From assembly GCF_003688915.1 (NCBI RefSeq), contig NZ_REFU01000001.1:4092001-4156000 (forward strand): a stretch of DNA of 64,000 nt, written 5' to 3'. The notes under the pieces were generated by a model, which worked only from the letters and a program-made list of their open reading frames with translations, was not told the DNA's origin and searched no databases. Every line of letters starts with the position of its first letter. The first letter of the stretch is position 1. The DNA comes from Rhodococcus sp. SBT000017. Lineage in GTDB: Bacteria; Actinomycetota; Actinomycetes; Mycobacteriales; Mycobacteriaceae. The position numbers and the translations under genes are program-made. Shown here in pieces: positions 1 through 14,173 of this stretch.

Positions 1-313
1 GGGTGCGGCGGTGAGAGTGGCGGACGGCCGAACCTTCGCCGGGGTGAATCTCTATCACTTCACCGGTGGCCCGTGCGCAGAGACCGTCGCGCTTGCAGCG
101 GCTCGGGTGGCCGGTGCGACCGAGCCGACTCACATCGTGGCGGTCGGCAACCACGGGCGCGGGGTGAAGAGCCCGTGCGGCAAGGATCGTCAGATCTTCG
201 CCGACCTCTACCCCCTGATGCGCGTCATCATCGGTTCGCCCGACGGCCTCGTCAGCGTTCTCGCCGGCGAACTCCTCCCCGCCGGATACGACCATCGCGC
301 GGAGCAAGGCTGA
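1..313 (+). CDS. Cytidine/blasticidin deaminase-like protein, 5' end missing
   Basis: The reading frame is open from base 2, so the N-terminus lies outside the window; the GTG at 11 is probably internal because about 30 residues usually precede this region. The visible part matches the zinc-dependent CDA fold: [14 protein letters not shown] carries the first Cys ligand and the catalytic Glu. The second motif reads SPCGKDRQ, where canonical cytidine deaminases have PCxxC, so the third zinc ligand position is Asp. The family hydrolytically deaminates cytidine or blasticidin-like nucleosides in the cytosol. The altered ligand makes substrate and activity uncertain. It lies 73 bp upstream of ybaB. 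Confidence 0.7.
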   Translation, partial: GAAVRVADGRTFAGVNLYHFTGGPCAETVALAAARVAGATEPTHIVAVGNHGRGVKSPCGKDRQIFADLYPLMRVIIGSPDGLVSVLAGELLPAGYDHRAEQG

Positions 314-386
314 TCCTCGTTACCGAGGGCGAACTGCCGTGCGACTACGCTGGAGTTCGCTTCGACCCACGCGAGAGGACGGCACA

Positions 387-722
387 GTGCAACCCGGTGA
401 GCAGCCCGACATGGCATCGATCCTGCAGCAGGCCCAGCAGATGCAGCAGCAGCTGATGGCGGCGCAGGCAGAGATCGCGGAAACCGAAGTGACCGGCCAG
501 GCGGGCGGCGGACTCGTAGTCGCCACGGTCAAGGGAACCGGTGAGGTGGTCGGACTGACCATCGACCCCAAGGTCGTCGATCCCGACGACATCGAAACGT
601 TGCAGGACCTGGTGATCGGTGCCATCGCCGATGCTTCGAAGGCAGCGCAGAACGTCGCGAGCGAGAAGCTCGGTCCCCTCGCTGGTGGTCTCGGTGGCAT
701 GCCCGGCCTGCCCGGGTTCTAG
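387..722 (+). CDS. ybaB: YbaB/EbfC nucleoid-associated protein
   Basis: This 111-residue protein belongs to the YbaB/EbfC family of small dimeric DNA-binding proteins. A Gln-rich helix at residues 10-25 ([14 protein letters not shown]) leads into a beta region, and the C-terminus is Gly/Leu/Pro-rich. The GTG start at 387 is chosen because GAGAGGAC lies six bases upstream; an in-frame ATG at 339 would add an untypical tail and lacks a ribosome site. The stop is three bases from recR, the usual ybaB-recR pairing, which suggests a shared transcript and a role linked to recombination or nucleoid structure. Confidence 0.93.
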   Translation: MQPGEQPDMASILQQAQQMQQQLMAAQAEIAETEVTGQAGGGLVVATVKGTGEVVGLTIDPKVVDPDDIETLQDLVIGAIADASKAAQNVASEKLGPLAGGLGGMPGLPGF

Positions 723-725
723 TCA

Positions 726-1334
726 GTGTACGAAGGTCCGGTACAGGATCTGATCGACGAGCTCGGCAAGTTCCCCGGAGTCGGTCCGAAAAGTGCTCAG
801 CGCATAGCCTTTCACCTCCTGGGTGTCGAACCGCCTGAGGTGGACCGGCTGATGCGCGCACTGCAGCGCATCCGCGATGGTGTGCAGTTCTGCATCGTCT
901 GTGGCACGGTCTCGGACAAGGAACTGTGCCGAATCTGTGCCGATTCGCGTCGAGACAGATCGATGATCTGCGTCGTCGAAGAGCCCAAAGATGTGCAGGC
1001 CGTGGAACGTACGCGAGAATTCAAGGGTCGCTACCACGTGCTCGGCGGAGCACTCGATCCACTGAACGGTGTGGGTCCGGATCAACTGCGTATCCGAGAG
1101 CTGTTGACTCGGGTGGGAACTCAGGACGACGGAGTGGACGTCACCGAGGTCATTATCGCCACCGACCCCAACACCGAGGGCGAAGCAACGGCCACGTATC
1201 TGGTGCGCATGATGCGAGACTTCCCCGGCCTGGCCATTACCCGCCTCGCCTCCGGCCTGCCCATGGGCGGAGACCTCGAATTTGCCGACGAGTTGACCCT
1301 AGGGCGTGCGCTGACCGGGCGTCGACGTATGTGA
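726..1334 (+). CDS. recR: Recombination protein RecR
   Basis: RecR acts with RecO and RecF to load RecA at single-stranded gaps. The 202-residue length is normal. Visible parts are the helix-hairpin-helix [11 protein letters not shown] at 16-26, a C4 zinc finger with Cys56, Cys59, Cys68 and Cys71, and a Toprim domain beginning ICVVEEP near 81. The GTG start follows the ybaB stop almost directly. The stop codon at 1332-1334 is immediately followed by a palindromic repeat that probably ends the transcript. Confidence 0.96.
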   Translation: MYEGPVQDLIDELGKFPGVGPKSAQRIAFHLLGVEPPEVDRLMRALQRIRDGVQFCIVCGTVSDKELCRICADSRRDRSMICVVEEPKDVQAVERTREFKGRYHVLGGALDPLNGVGPDQLRIRELLTRVGTQDDGVDVTEVIIATDPNTEGEATATYLVRMMRDFPGLAITRLASGLPMGGDLEFADELTLGRALTGRRRM

Positions 1335-1393
1335 GTGCCTGCGGCAGTGGTGCGGTTAAGTGCCCTGGGCGGCACCTATTCGCGCCACTGGCG
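1335..1393. repeat. Palindromic intergenic repeat, copy 1
   Basis: An imperfect palindrome (arms about 1345-1354 and 1381-1390, inner arms GTGCC/GGCAC) starts directly after the recR stop. Its first 20 bases, GTGCCTGCGGCAGTGGTGCG, recur exactly on the other strand at 2467-2486 and 48848-48867. The stem-loop could act as a terminator although no T tract follows. It is probably one member of a dispersed REP-like family. Confidence 0.8.
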
Positions 1394-1430
1394 AAGCCAC
1401 TGTGTCGTACCCCCGGTGCATCATCCCGGC

Positions 1431-2465
1431 ATGGAAAACGACGGGGTCCGGATACCGCAGTCTGTTCTCGATGCTCAGCACGGGCTGGTGACCACTGTCC
1501 AGCTCCGCGCATGGGGGTTCACTCCAAAGGCCATCCGCCACCGCGTCGAGACCGGCCAATGGCTGCGAGTGTTTCGGAACGTCATCTGTGTGACGAATGG
1601 TCCACTCAACCGGGAGATGGAGTTGCAGGCGGCGCTGCTGTACGGAGGCGGCGGCGCGATCCTGAGTCACAACACCGCCGCGCACCAGTGGGGGATGCTG
1701 CGTGAGTACGCCGGGCCAATCCATCTGACTGTGCCGCGTGCGTGCTCTGCCATCAGTCAACCGCCGACGATGCGTCACGTGCTGACTCGTCCGACATCGC
1801 TGAGCAATGCGCGTATCCATCCCGGCGTGGTCGTGCATCGTTCGTTGGCCATCGAACACATCGGTGTCGACACCGATCCGCGTCGGACGAGCAAAGAAGA
1901 CACGGTCTTGGACTTGGCGGTATCCGCTCCGACGGCGCACGAGGGGGCAGCTGCTTTTGTCTCAGCTATGACCAATGGGAGAGTCTCCGTCTCGGCAATG
2001 CGTCGGAAGATCGAACTGCGGCGACCGAGACGGTACAAGAAAATCCTGCTCGACGCCCTGTCGCTCTTGGCGGGTGGTGTCCAGTCCGTTCTCGAATTCC
2101 GCTACGCGACCGATGTCGAGCAGGCGCACGGACTGCCTTCCGGTCGTCGTCAGGCACCCCACCACATCGGTGAACGGGTGTTGTTCGAGGACGTCGAGTA
2201 TTCCGAGGGTGGTCTGATCGTTCGGCTCGACGGTCAGCAATTCCACTCGGCGAGGGATGTCAGATTTCGAGACCGCCTACGAGACAACGCCGCCGAGCTC
2301 AGTAATCGCCCGCGGTTGGTCTACGGATGGCAGGAAGTGTCCACTGACCCATGTGGGGTGTACCGCGAGGTGCGTGATGTTCTGGTGCGGGAGGGCTGGA
2401 CGGACACGTCGTATGCGTGCGAGTGCTGCGCAGTGGTGCGGCTAGGTGCCGCCCAGGGCACTTAA
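1431..2465 (+). CDS. AbiEi antitoxin-like protein with DUF559/Vsr-like C-terminus
   Basis: This 344-residue protein starts with a winged-helix-like region (LVTTVQLRAWGFTPKAIRHRVETG) typical of AbiEi/DUF4095-type proteins, followed by a middle domain of the same family. It ends in a DUF559/Vsr-like nuclease segment (VRLDGQQFHSARD then RFRDRLRDN, YGWQEV). Homologues are common in actinobacteria, usually without a partner toxin, and none is visible here. The ATG at 1431 is used because upstream in-frame sequence is the palindromic repeat. The last dozen codons and the stop lie inside a second, inverted copy of that repeat. A single gene also sits between recR and gatD in M. tuberculosis (from memory); whether it is the same family was not checked. 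Function unknown. Confidence 0.75.
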   Translation: MENDGVRIPQSVLDAQHGLVTTVQLRAWGFTPKAIRHRVETGQWLRVFRNVICVTNGPLNREMELQAALLYGGGGAILSHNTAAHQWGMLREYAGPIHLTVPRACSAISQPPTMRHVLTRPTSLSNARIHPGVVVHRSLAIEHIGVDTDPRRTSKEDTVLDLAVSAPTAHEGAAAFVSAMTNGRVSVSAMRRKIELRRPRRYKKILLDALSLLAGGVQSVLEFRYATDVEQAHGLPSGRRQAPHHIGERVLFEDVEYSEGGLIVRLDGQQFHSARDVRFRDRLRDNAAELSNRPRLVYGWQEVSTDPCGVYREVRDVLVREGWTDTSYACECCAVVRLGAAQGT

Positions 2466-2488
2466 TCGCACCACTGCCGCAGGCACTA
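2421..2488. repeat. Palindromic intergenic repeat, copy 2 (inverted)
   Basis: The stem runs from CAGTGGTGCG at 2431 to CGCACCACTG ending at 2476, with inner arms GGTGCC/GGGCAC. It is nearly the reverse complement of copy 1. It lies where the AbiEi-like gene and gatD converge, contains the stop codon of the former and abuts the TAG of the latter, so it probably works as a bidirectional terminator. Confidence 0.8.
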
Positions 2489-3190
2489 GCGGAGCCGCTC
2501 TTTCCGCAGCTGCGCAACCTCGGGCAACTCCAGTGGCGCGAGAGTCGCGCCCAACGCCCGCTCCAGCAGGTAGTCCGCCAACTCCGGGTTTCGGGCGAGT
2601 ACCGGGCCGTGCATGTAGGTGCCGATCACAGAACCTTGTACGACGCCTTCGCGGCCGTCGCCGACGCCGTTGCCCACGCCGTGGGTGACCTTGGCCAAAG
2701 GGGACGCGTCGAGTCCGAGAGTTGTTCCACCGCGGTGATTCTCGAAACCGGAGAGTTTCTGGCTCAGGCCGTCGAGCGCGGGTTCGGTGACGACTTCACC
2801 GATGGACCTGGTGGCCTGAGGTGCGGTGGTCACGTCGAACAGGGAGATGCCGTCGACGCGTTCACCCGCGGAGGTTTCGTACCAGTGACCGAGGACCTGG
2901 ATCGCGGCACAGATGGCGAGCACCGGCACCCCGCGGGCGGCCGCGTTCTGCAGTCCCGGGTATCGGGTGAGATGACGGGTCGCGAGGCGTTGAGCTGAAT
3001 CCTCCGCTCCACCAAGGGTGTACACGTCGAGTGAATCGGGAACCGGATCGTTCAGGGTGATCTGGACGACCTCGGCGTCGATGTCTCGCATCCGCAGTCT
3101 CTGCCGCAGAATGAGCGCGTTTCCGTTGTCGCCGTAGGTGCCCATCACGTCGGGCAGGACGAGGCCGATGCGAACGGTGGACTCAGACAT
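2486..3190 (-). CDS. gatD: Lipid II isoglutaminyl synthase, glutaminase subunit GatD
   Basis: GatD hydrolyses glutamine and passes ammonia to MurT, which amidates the alpha-carboxyl of D-Glu in lipid II at the inner membrane face. The 234-residue protein is a class I glutamine amidotransferase-like fold. The nucleophile Cys94 lies in LAICAAIQVLG and the catalytic His194 in GTYMHGP; both fit known GatD spacing. The ATG overlaps the murT stop by eight bases, so translation is probably coupled. It was formerly called cobQ2/cobB-like in mycobacteria. Confidence 0.94.
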   Translation of the reverse strand: MSESTVRIGLVLPDVMGTYGDNGNALILRQRLRMRDIDAEVVQITLNDPVPDSLDVYTLGGAEDSAQRLATRHLTRYPGLQNAAARGVPVLAICAAIQVLGHWYETSAGERVDGISLFDVTTAPQATRSIGEVVTEPALDGLSQKLSGFENHRGGTTLGLDASPLAKVTHGVGNGVGDGREGVVQGSVIGTYMHGPVLARNPELADYLLERALGATLAPLELPEVAQLRKERLR

Positions 3191-4445
3191 CTTTCACCTC
3201 ACGTGCCAGCGCGCGCCCGAGATCGCGGAACGCGGTGTAGTTGGCGAGCACTTCGACTCGTCCCGGCGGGCAGGATGCGATGGCCTGCAACGGATCTGCG
3301 ATGGTGGTGTGCTGCGAACCGGCGTAGAGCAGACGCACACCGAGGTCGGTCGCGCGCTCACCGGCGGCGACCACGGCGACGTTCTCGAAGTGCTCGAAGC
3401 GGACATCCCACAGCCACGACAGGTCTTCACCGTCGGGAACCTGCCCGTTGACGACGATGACGAGTCCGTCGCAGGTGGGGTCGATCATCGACAGCGCTTC
3501 CTGCCAGCCCGCGGGGTTCTTCGCGAGAAGCATTCGGACGGAATGCGGTCCGTACTGAATGGTGGAGTAGCGTCCGGCTACCTCGTCGACGCTCGACGCG
3601 GCCGCGACGGCATCTTCCGCGCTCGCGCCCAGGGTCACTGCCGCGGCGACAGCCTGAGCTGCGTTGCCGCGGTTGGCTTTTCCTGGCAACGCCAGAGTCA
3701 TCGGCAGTACGAGCCCGTCGGGGCCGTAGAGATTCTCGTCGTCGAGCCACCAGTCCGGCGTCGGGCGCTTGAAATCACTGCCGGTGCTGTACCAATGCTC
3801 GCCGTCCCACACGATGGGTTCGCCGGTGCGCGGGCAGCTGACCGAGTCGCCTGCCCATCCACCACCCGCTGCGACCCAGACGACGTTCGGTGCGTCGAAC
3901 GCGGCGGAGGTGACGAGGACGTCGTCGCAGTTGGCGATGACGACGGTCTCGGGGTGCCGGGCCAGGCCCGCGCGCAGCTTGCGTTCGATCATGTTGATCT
4001 CGCCCACACGGTCGAGCTGATCGCGACTGAGGTTGAGCAGCACGATGGCAGCGGGATCGACGGCGTCGGACACATGGGGGACGTGCAGTTCGTCGACCTC
4101 GAGAGCGGCCAGCTCGGCGTCGAAGTGGGCGTGCAGTGCAGCGACGATGCCGGCGTCCATGTTCGCGCCGTCGGCCTGGGTGGCGACGTCACCGAGGGTG
4201 GCCAGCGCCGCAGCAGTCATTCTGGTGGTGGTGGACTTGCCGTTGGTGCCGGTGACGATGACGGTGCGTCGACCGCGGCCGAGTCCGCCGAGGATGTCCG
4301 GGTCGATCTTGAGTGCGACGAGGCCGCCGATCATCGATCCCTTGCCGCGGCCTGCTTTGCGGGACGCCCAGGTCGCCAGCTCCGCCGCGCGCAGAGCCAC
4401 GCGACCACGTGCGCCGATACGTCTGCGCTCACCCACTTCAACCAT
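3183..4445 (-). CDS. murT: Lipid II isoglutaminyl synthase, Mur-ligase subunit MurT
   Basis: MurT is the ATP-dependent Mur-ligase-like partner of GatD. The 420-residue protein has the P-loop TGTNGKSTTT near residue 50, the central ligase domain and the DUF1727 C-terminal domain. The ATG at 4445 begins MVEVGERRR; an ATG 36 bases further upstream is less typical. The usual Cys4 zinc ribbon of MurT is degenerate: the segment reads SCPRTGEPI then HWYSTGSDFKRP, keeping only one Cys. The ligase core is otherwise intact, so function is probably kept. Confidence 0.93.
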   Translation of the reverse strand: MVEVGERRRIGARGRVALRAAELATWASRKAGRGKGSMIGGLVALKIDPDILGGLGRGRRTVIVTGTNGKSTTTRMTAAALATLGDVATQADGANMDAGIVAALHAHFDAELAALEVDELHVPHVSDAVDPAAIVLLNLSRDQLDRVGEINMIERKLRAGLARHPETVVIANCDDVLVTSAAFDAPNVVWVAAGGGWAGDSVSCPRTGEPIVWDGEHWYSTGSDFKRPTPDWWLDDENLYGPDGLVLPMTLALPGKANRGNAAQAVAAAVTLGASAEDAVAAASSVDEVAGRYSTIQYGPHSVRMLLAKNPAGWQEALSMIDPTCDGLVIVVNGQVPDGEDLSWLWDVRFEHFENVAVVAAGERATDLGVRLLYAGSQHTTIADPLQAIASCPPGRVEVLANYTAFRDLGRALAREVKDV

Positions 4446-4496
4446 CCGCCGAGTCTGGCACAGAAGAGCGCACAGTTTCACGTCGGCGGTCGTCCC

Positions 4497-5402
4497 TCAC
4501 ACCGGTGCTTTCTCCAGTACTTCGACAGGTCGTCGGACCGCCATGCCCCCGAGACACCCGCCGATGACGACGACGCCACCGATCAGTGCCAGCACCGAGG
4601 GGTTCTCGCCCAGGAAGATCCAGGCACCCGCGATGCCGACGACGGGAACGAGCAGCGAGAACGGCGCGACGAGACCGGCGGGGTTGCGGCTCATCAGGAT
4701 GCTCCACAGGCCGCTACCGACGATCGTGGCCGGAATCACGATGTAGGCCAACGCGACCAGACCGGGCCAGCCCTGCGGACCGAACGATGCCATCAGTGCC
4801 TGCCAGCCTGTGCTCGGACCCTCGACCATCGCCGACAGCGCCAGCATCGGCACCGGCGGGACGACGGTCATCCACAGCATCAGCGTCATCGGCGAATCGG
4901 ACTTGGCGAGCCGATTCCCCAGGTTGCCGAACGCCCAACCGAGGCCGGCGAGCAGGGTGAGGATCACCGGCAGCAGGGTGGCGTTCTGGGCGCGATCCCA
5001 CCCGATCAGCACCATGCCGATCACGGCGATCGCGATACCGATCGCCTGTCGGCGGGAGACGTGCTCGCGCAGCAGAATCGCGCCGAGAACGACGGTGAAC
5101 GGGGCGGACGACTGCAGCACGAGCGACGCCAATCCGGTGGGCATGCCGGCCGCCATCGCTGCGAACAGGAAGGCGAACTGCAGGAACCCGAACCCGAACC
5201 CGTAGAGCAGCAGCCACTTCAGCGGAACCTTCGGCCGCGGGACGAACAGCACGACGGGAACGGCGATGACCAGGAATCGCAATGCAGCGAAGAAGAACGG
5301 CGGGAAGTGATCGAGCCCCACGCGGATGGCGAGAAAGTTCAGTCCCCACAATACGACGACGGTCAGTCCGAGGAGGCGGTCGCGAGTGGTCATGCCGTCC
5401 AT
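4497..5402 (-). CDS. EamA/DMT-family metabolite exporter
   Basis: This 301-residue protein consists of about ten hydrophobic helices arranged as two EamA repeats, the signature of the drug/metabolite transporter superfamily (RhaT/YdcZ/YedA-like exporters of amino acids or similar compounds). The first helix contains VVLWGLNFLAIRVGL, typical of EamA. ATGs at 5402 and 5393 are both possible. It is transcribed divergently from a LysR regulator only 63 bp away, which probably controls it. Substrate cannot be read from the sequence. Confidence 0.88.
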   Translation of the reverse strand: MDGMTTRDRLLGLTVVVLWGLNFLAIRVGLDHFPPFFFAALRFLVIAVPVVLFVPRPKVPLKWLLLYGFGFGFLQFAFLFAAMAAGMPTGLASLVLQSSAPFTVVLGAILLREHVSRRQAIGIAIAVIGMVLIGWDRAQNATLLPVILTLLAGLGWAFGNLGNRLAKSDSPMTLMLWMTVVPPVPMLALSAMVEGPSTGWQALMASFGPQGWPGLVALAYIVIPATIVGSGLWSILMSRNPAGLVAPFSLLVPVVGIAGAWIFLGENPSVLALIGGVVVIGGCLGGMAVRRPVEVLEKAPV

Positions 5403-5452
5403 CGTGACGGCAGCAAATGATCAGCACAATCGAATATATCCGCAGCAACAGT

Positions 5453-5458
5453 TAAGAT
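5453..5458 (+). promoter_or_regulatory. Candidate -10 box for the LysR gene
   Basis: TAAGAT ends seven bases before the ATG at 5466. If used, transcription would start at or next to the start codon, giving a leaderless mRNA; no ribosome site is visible there. No convincing -35 box was found. The AT-rich 63-bp gap is the only place for operator sites shared with the divergent exporter. Confidence 0.4.
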
Positions 5459-5465
5459 TTACTAC

Positions 5466-6377
5466 ATGAATGTGGAGCGGCTCAGGGTCCTCCGGGAACT
5501 CGCCGACAGGGGGACCGTCGCTGCCGTCGCCGAGGCGCTGTCCATGACGCCGTCGGCGGTGTCTCAGCAGCTCAAGCTGCTGGTCAAGGAAGCTGGGGTG
5601 ACGCTCCTCGAACCCGACGGGCGTCGGCTGCGCCTCACCGACGCCGGGCGGGCATTGGTGCTCAGGACCGATGATGTGTTCGCCGCTCTCGATCGAGCCA
5701 CAGCAGAGATGGATCGCTACCGGGCGTCCCCGCGGGGACGCGTCCGAGTTGCGCTGTTCCCGTCCGGTGCCGCGCTGCTGCTGCCCGGGTTGCTGACGCG
5801 GTTGGCGAACTCGGACGTCGACATCGACGCCCGCGACGAGGATTTGCCCGCATCTTCGGTGCCGGAACTGTTGGCGGACTACGACGTCGTGCTCACACAC
5901 CGCGACGACCGGGCACCGTCGACCGCGGGCCCGCGCATCGAAGTGACCACCCTCATGCGTGAGCCCATCGATCTGGTGCTGCCGCCCGGTCATGCGCTGG
6001 CGCAACACGAATCGATATACCTCCGGGACTTGGTCGACGAACGCTGGATCAGTGTGCGCGGAGGGTTTCCGGTGGACGACGTGCTGCTCTCGGTGGCCGC
6101 CGCCACCGGCGTAGAACCGCGAGTGATGCAGCGAGTGAACGACTTCCGCGTCACCGAGGTGTTGGTGGCGGCGGGGCACGGCGTGGCGTTGATGCCGCGC
6201 TACGCCGTCGTGCATCCGGGCTTGGTGCGCAGAGAACTGTCCGGGGTGCGGGCAGGGCGCATCTACGAACTCGCGACGAGACCCGACGCAGGACGGCTAC
6301 CGGCGATCGCGGCAGTGCTCGACGCGTTCAGGGCGGAAGCGACGTTCAGGACAGGGCTTTGGCCTTCAGCGTCATGA
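5466..6377 (+). CDS. LysR-family transcriptional regulator
   Basis: The 303-residue protein has an N-terminal winged helix-turn-helix (residues 5-60, GTVAAVAEALSMTPSAVSQQLKLL) and a LysR substrate-binding domain starting around residue 95. It is divergent from the EamA exporter and probably activates it in response to the exported metabolite, the common arrangement of exporter/regulator pairs. Its 3' end overlaps the convergent SHOCT-domain gene by 32 bases. Confidence 0.92.
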   Translation: MNVERLRVLRELADRGTVAAVAEALSMTPSAVSQQLKLLVKEAGVTLLEPDGRRLRLTDAGRALVLRTDDVFAALDRATAEMDRYRASPRGRVRVALFPSGAALLLPGLLTRLANSDVDIDARDEDLPASSVPELLADYDVVLTHRDDRAPSTAGPRIEVTTLMREPIDLVLPPGHALAQHESIYLRDLVDERWISVRGGFPVDDVLLSVAAATGVEPRVMQRVNDFRVTEVLVAAGHGVALMPRYAVVHPGLVRRELSGVRAGRIYELATRPDAGRLPAIAAVLDAFRAEATFRTGLWPSAS

Positions 6378-6723
6378 ACTCGTCCTGGTCGATGGTTCCG
6401 TTGTCCAGCAACACTTTTGCGTGTGCAATCTCCTCCGATGCCGACCGCCCGGCGACGTGCTTGATGTAGTCCTCCTGCTGGTCCTTGGCGTGCTGCATGG
6501 CTGCAACCTGGCGCTCGGCCATGTTGCCGCCGTTCACGATGAGGTAAATCAGTGCGGTGAAGAACGGCGCAATGATGAGGAACAGTACCCACGCGGCTTT
6601 CACGAGCCCGGATGCCTTGTGGTTTCGGAAGAGGTCTCCGATGATCGACAGCATCACCATGAGGTAGGCCACGAAGGCGAATCCGACGATGAGTAGCCAA
6701 AGAAAATCCCAGAAAGAGTCCAT
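6346..6723 (-). CDS. Membrane protein with PLDc_N-like helices and SHOCT tail
   Basis: This 125-residue protein starts at the ATG at 6723 (MDSFWDFLWLL). Two transmembrane helices (about residues 5-28 and 42-65) resemble the PLDc_N membrane anchor. A charged linker leads to a C-terminal SHOCT motif (SASEEIAHAKVLLDNGTIDQDEFMTLKAKAL), a short two-helix oligomerisation domain. Such proteins are widespread in actinobacteria with no assigned function. The end overlaps the convergent LysR gene. Confidence 0.85.
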   Translation of the reverse strand: MDSFWDFLWLLIVGFAFVAYLMVMLSIIGDLFRNHKASGLVKAAWVLFLIIAPFFTALIYLIVNGGNMAERQVAAMQHAKDQQEDYIKHVAGRSASEEIAHAKVLLDNGTIDQDEFMTLKAKALS

Positions 6724-6854
6724 GGCGAACTTCCATTCCCTCAAGGTGCCCCGACAGCGGAGTGATTGTCCCACGCGGAGTGTCGGTTGGACGCTGATAA
6801 GCACGAAAAGCCGCCCATTCGCAAGGAACGGGCGGCTTGTCGTCGAGCAGGAAC

Positions 6855-10494
<3,640 letters not shown>

Positions 10495-10643
10495 CCGACC
10501 ATGTTAGGACAGGCGTATCCGCAGGCGAGCCACCCTAAAGCCCCTGCTCGGAGCTACCCGGGCCACCGCTCGGGGTGCCGGATCGGTAGGGTTACCCCGG
10601 AACAATCGCCCGATTGTCGGCTATCCAGCGGAGGTAAACACGC

Positions 10644-12935
<2,292 letters not shown>

Positions 12936-12938
12936 CTG

Positions 12939-12977
12939 GTGCTCGTTGTGCACCTCTTGGGGGTGCACAACGAGCAC
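12939..12977. terminator. Bidirectional terminator hairpin between asd and the ABC ATPase gene
   Basis: Perfect 16-bp arms GTGCTCGTTGTGCACC and GGTGCACAACGAGCAC enclose a seven-base loop. It lies four bases after the asd stop and ten bases from the end of the convergent ABC ATPase gene. No T tract is present on either side, as is common in high-GC actinobacteria. Confidence 0.75.
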
Positions 12978-12986
12978 GAGCGGGCG

Positions 12987-14057
12987 TCAGTTGAGCCGCA
13001 GGCCCTCGGCGGAGGCGTCGAAGATATGCGCGTGAGCGTCGTCGATGCGGACGTGGACGCGGTCACCCTTCTCGGGCGGGCTGCGCCAGTCGGCCCGCGC
13101 GACAATGGTTTCCGACTTGCCGTTGATGTCTGCACGGCCGAACACGAACGCCTCGGAACCGAGTTCCTCGACCACGTCGATCTCCAGAGCGACTCCGCTG
13201 CTGGCGATCTCGATGTGCTCGGGCCTGATACCGAACATCACCTCCGTGGCGGACCCGAGAGTCTGCCGCGGTACGGGAATCACCTGATCGGCCAGGCGAA
13301 CGCCGCCGTCGGTGACCGGGACACGGAACAGATTCATCGACGGTGAGCCCATGAACCCGGCGACGAACGCGTTGACCGGCTTCCGGTACAGCTCGCGCGG
13401 AGTGGCGCACTGCTGCAGCACACCACCTTTCAGGACGGCGACGCGATCGCCCATCGTCATGGCCTCTACCTGATCGTGAGTGACGTACACCGTCGTCGTC
13501 CCGAGCCTGCGCTGCAGCTGCGCGATCTGCGTGCGCGTCTGGACCCGAAGTTTCGCGTCGAGGTTGGACAGTGGCTCGTCCATCAGAAACACCTGGGGCT
13601 GACGAACGATGGCGCGGCCCATGGCAACTCGCTGACGCTGACCGCCCGAGAGCGCCTTCGGCTTGCGATCCAGGTACGGCTCCAGGTCGAGGAGTTTCGC
13701 TGCCTCCTCGACGCGAGTGCGAATGTCTTCTTTGCTCGCCTTGGCCAACTTCAGGGCGAAGCCCATGTTCTCCGCGACGGTCATGTGCGGATACAGCGCG
13801 TAGTTCTGGAACACCATCGCGATGTCGCGATCCTTGGGCTCGGAATGGGTGACGTCCTTGCCGCCGATCAGAATGCGGCCGGAATTGACCTCCTCGAGCC
13901 CCGCAAGCATCCGCAGCGACGTCGACTTGCCGCAGCCGGAGGGGCCGACCAGAACGAGGAACTCGCCATCCTCGATGTGCAGGTCGAGCTCGTCCACCGC
14001 AGGGGCGTCGGAGCCCGGAAACAGCCTGGTGGTGCGCTCGAAAGTAATCGTTGCCAT
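12987..14057 (-). CDS. Multiple-sugar ABC transporter ATPase (UgpC/MsmK type)
   Basis: The 356-residue ATPase has Walker [10 protein letters not shown] at 38-46, signature LSGGQRQR near 135, Walker [13 protein letters not shown], and a C-terminal TOBE regulatory domain. This family energises CUT1 carbohydrate importers and often serves several permeases. No binding protein or permease gene is nearby, so it is an orphan ATPase that probably works in trans. The ATG at 14057 begins [10 protein letters not shown]. Confidence 0.92.
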   Translation of the reverse strand: MATITFERTTRLFPGSDAPAVDELDLHIEDGEFLVLVGPSGCGKSTSLRMLAGLEEVNSGRILIGGKDVTHSEPKDRDIAMVFQNYALYPHMTVAENMGFALKLAKASKEDIRTRVEEAAKLLDLEPYLDRKPKALSGGQRQRVAMGRAIVRQPQVFLMDEPLSNLDAKLRVQTRTQIAQLQRRLGTTTVYVTHDQVEAMTMGDRVAVLKGGVLQQCATPRELYRKPVNAFVAGFMGSPSMNLFRVPVTDGGVRLADQVIPVPRQTLGSATEVMFGIRPEHIEIASSGVALEIDVVEELGSEAFVFGRADINGKSETIVARADWRSPPEKGDRVHVRIDDAHAHIFDASAEGLRLN

Positions 14058-14173
14058 GGCAAATAAATCCCTCCACCGGCAGGAACGTGCCGGACGATCC
14101 GAGTGTGGGGTGACGGCGGGAGCCGACGGGCACATAGTATGGCCCCAATCACAACAAGGAGAGAGGTGGCCGG

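Noticed and set aside
3138..5420. A 760-codon open frame on the plus strand
   Set aside because: It runs antisense to murT and the EamA exporter genes, with Arg/Gln/His-rich composition typical of high-GC shadow frames; the minus-strand genes have clear motifs.
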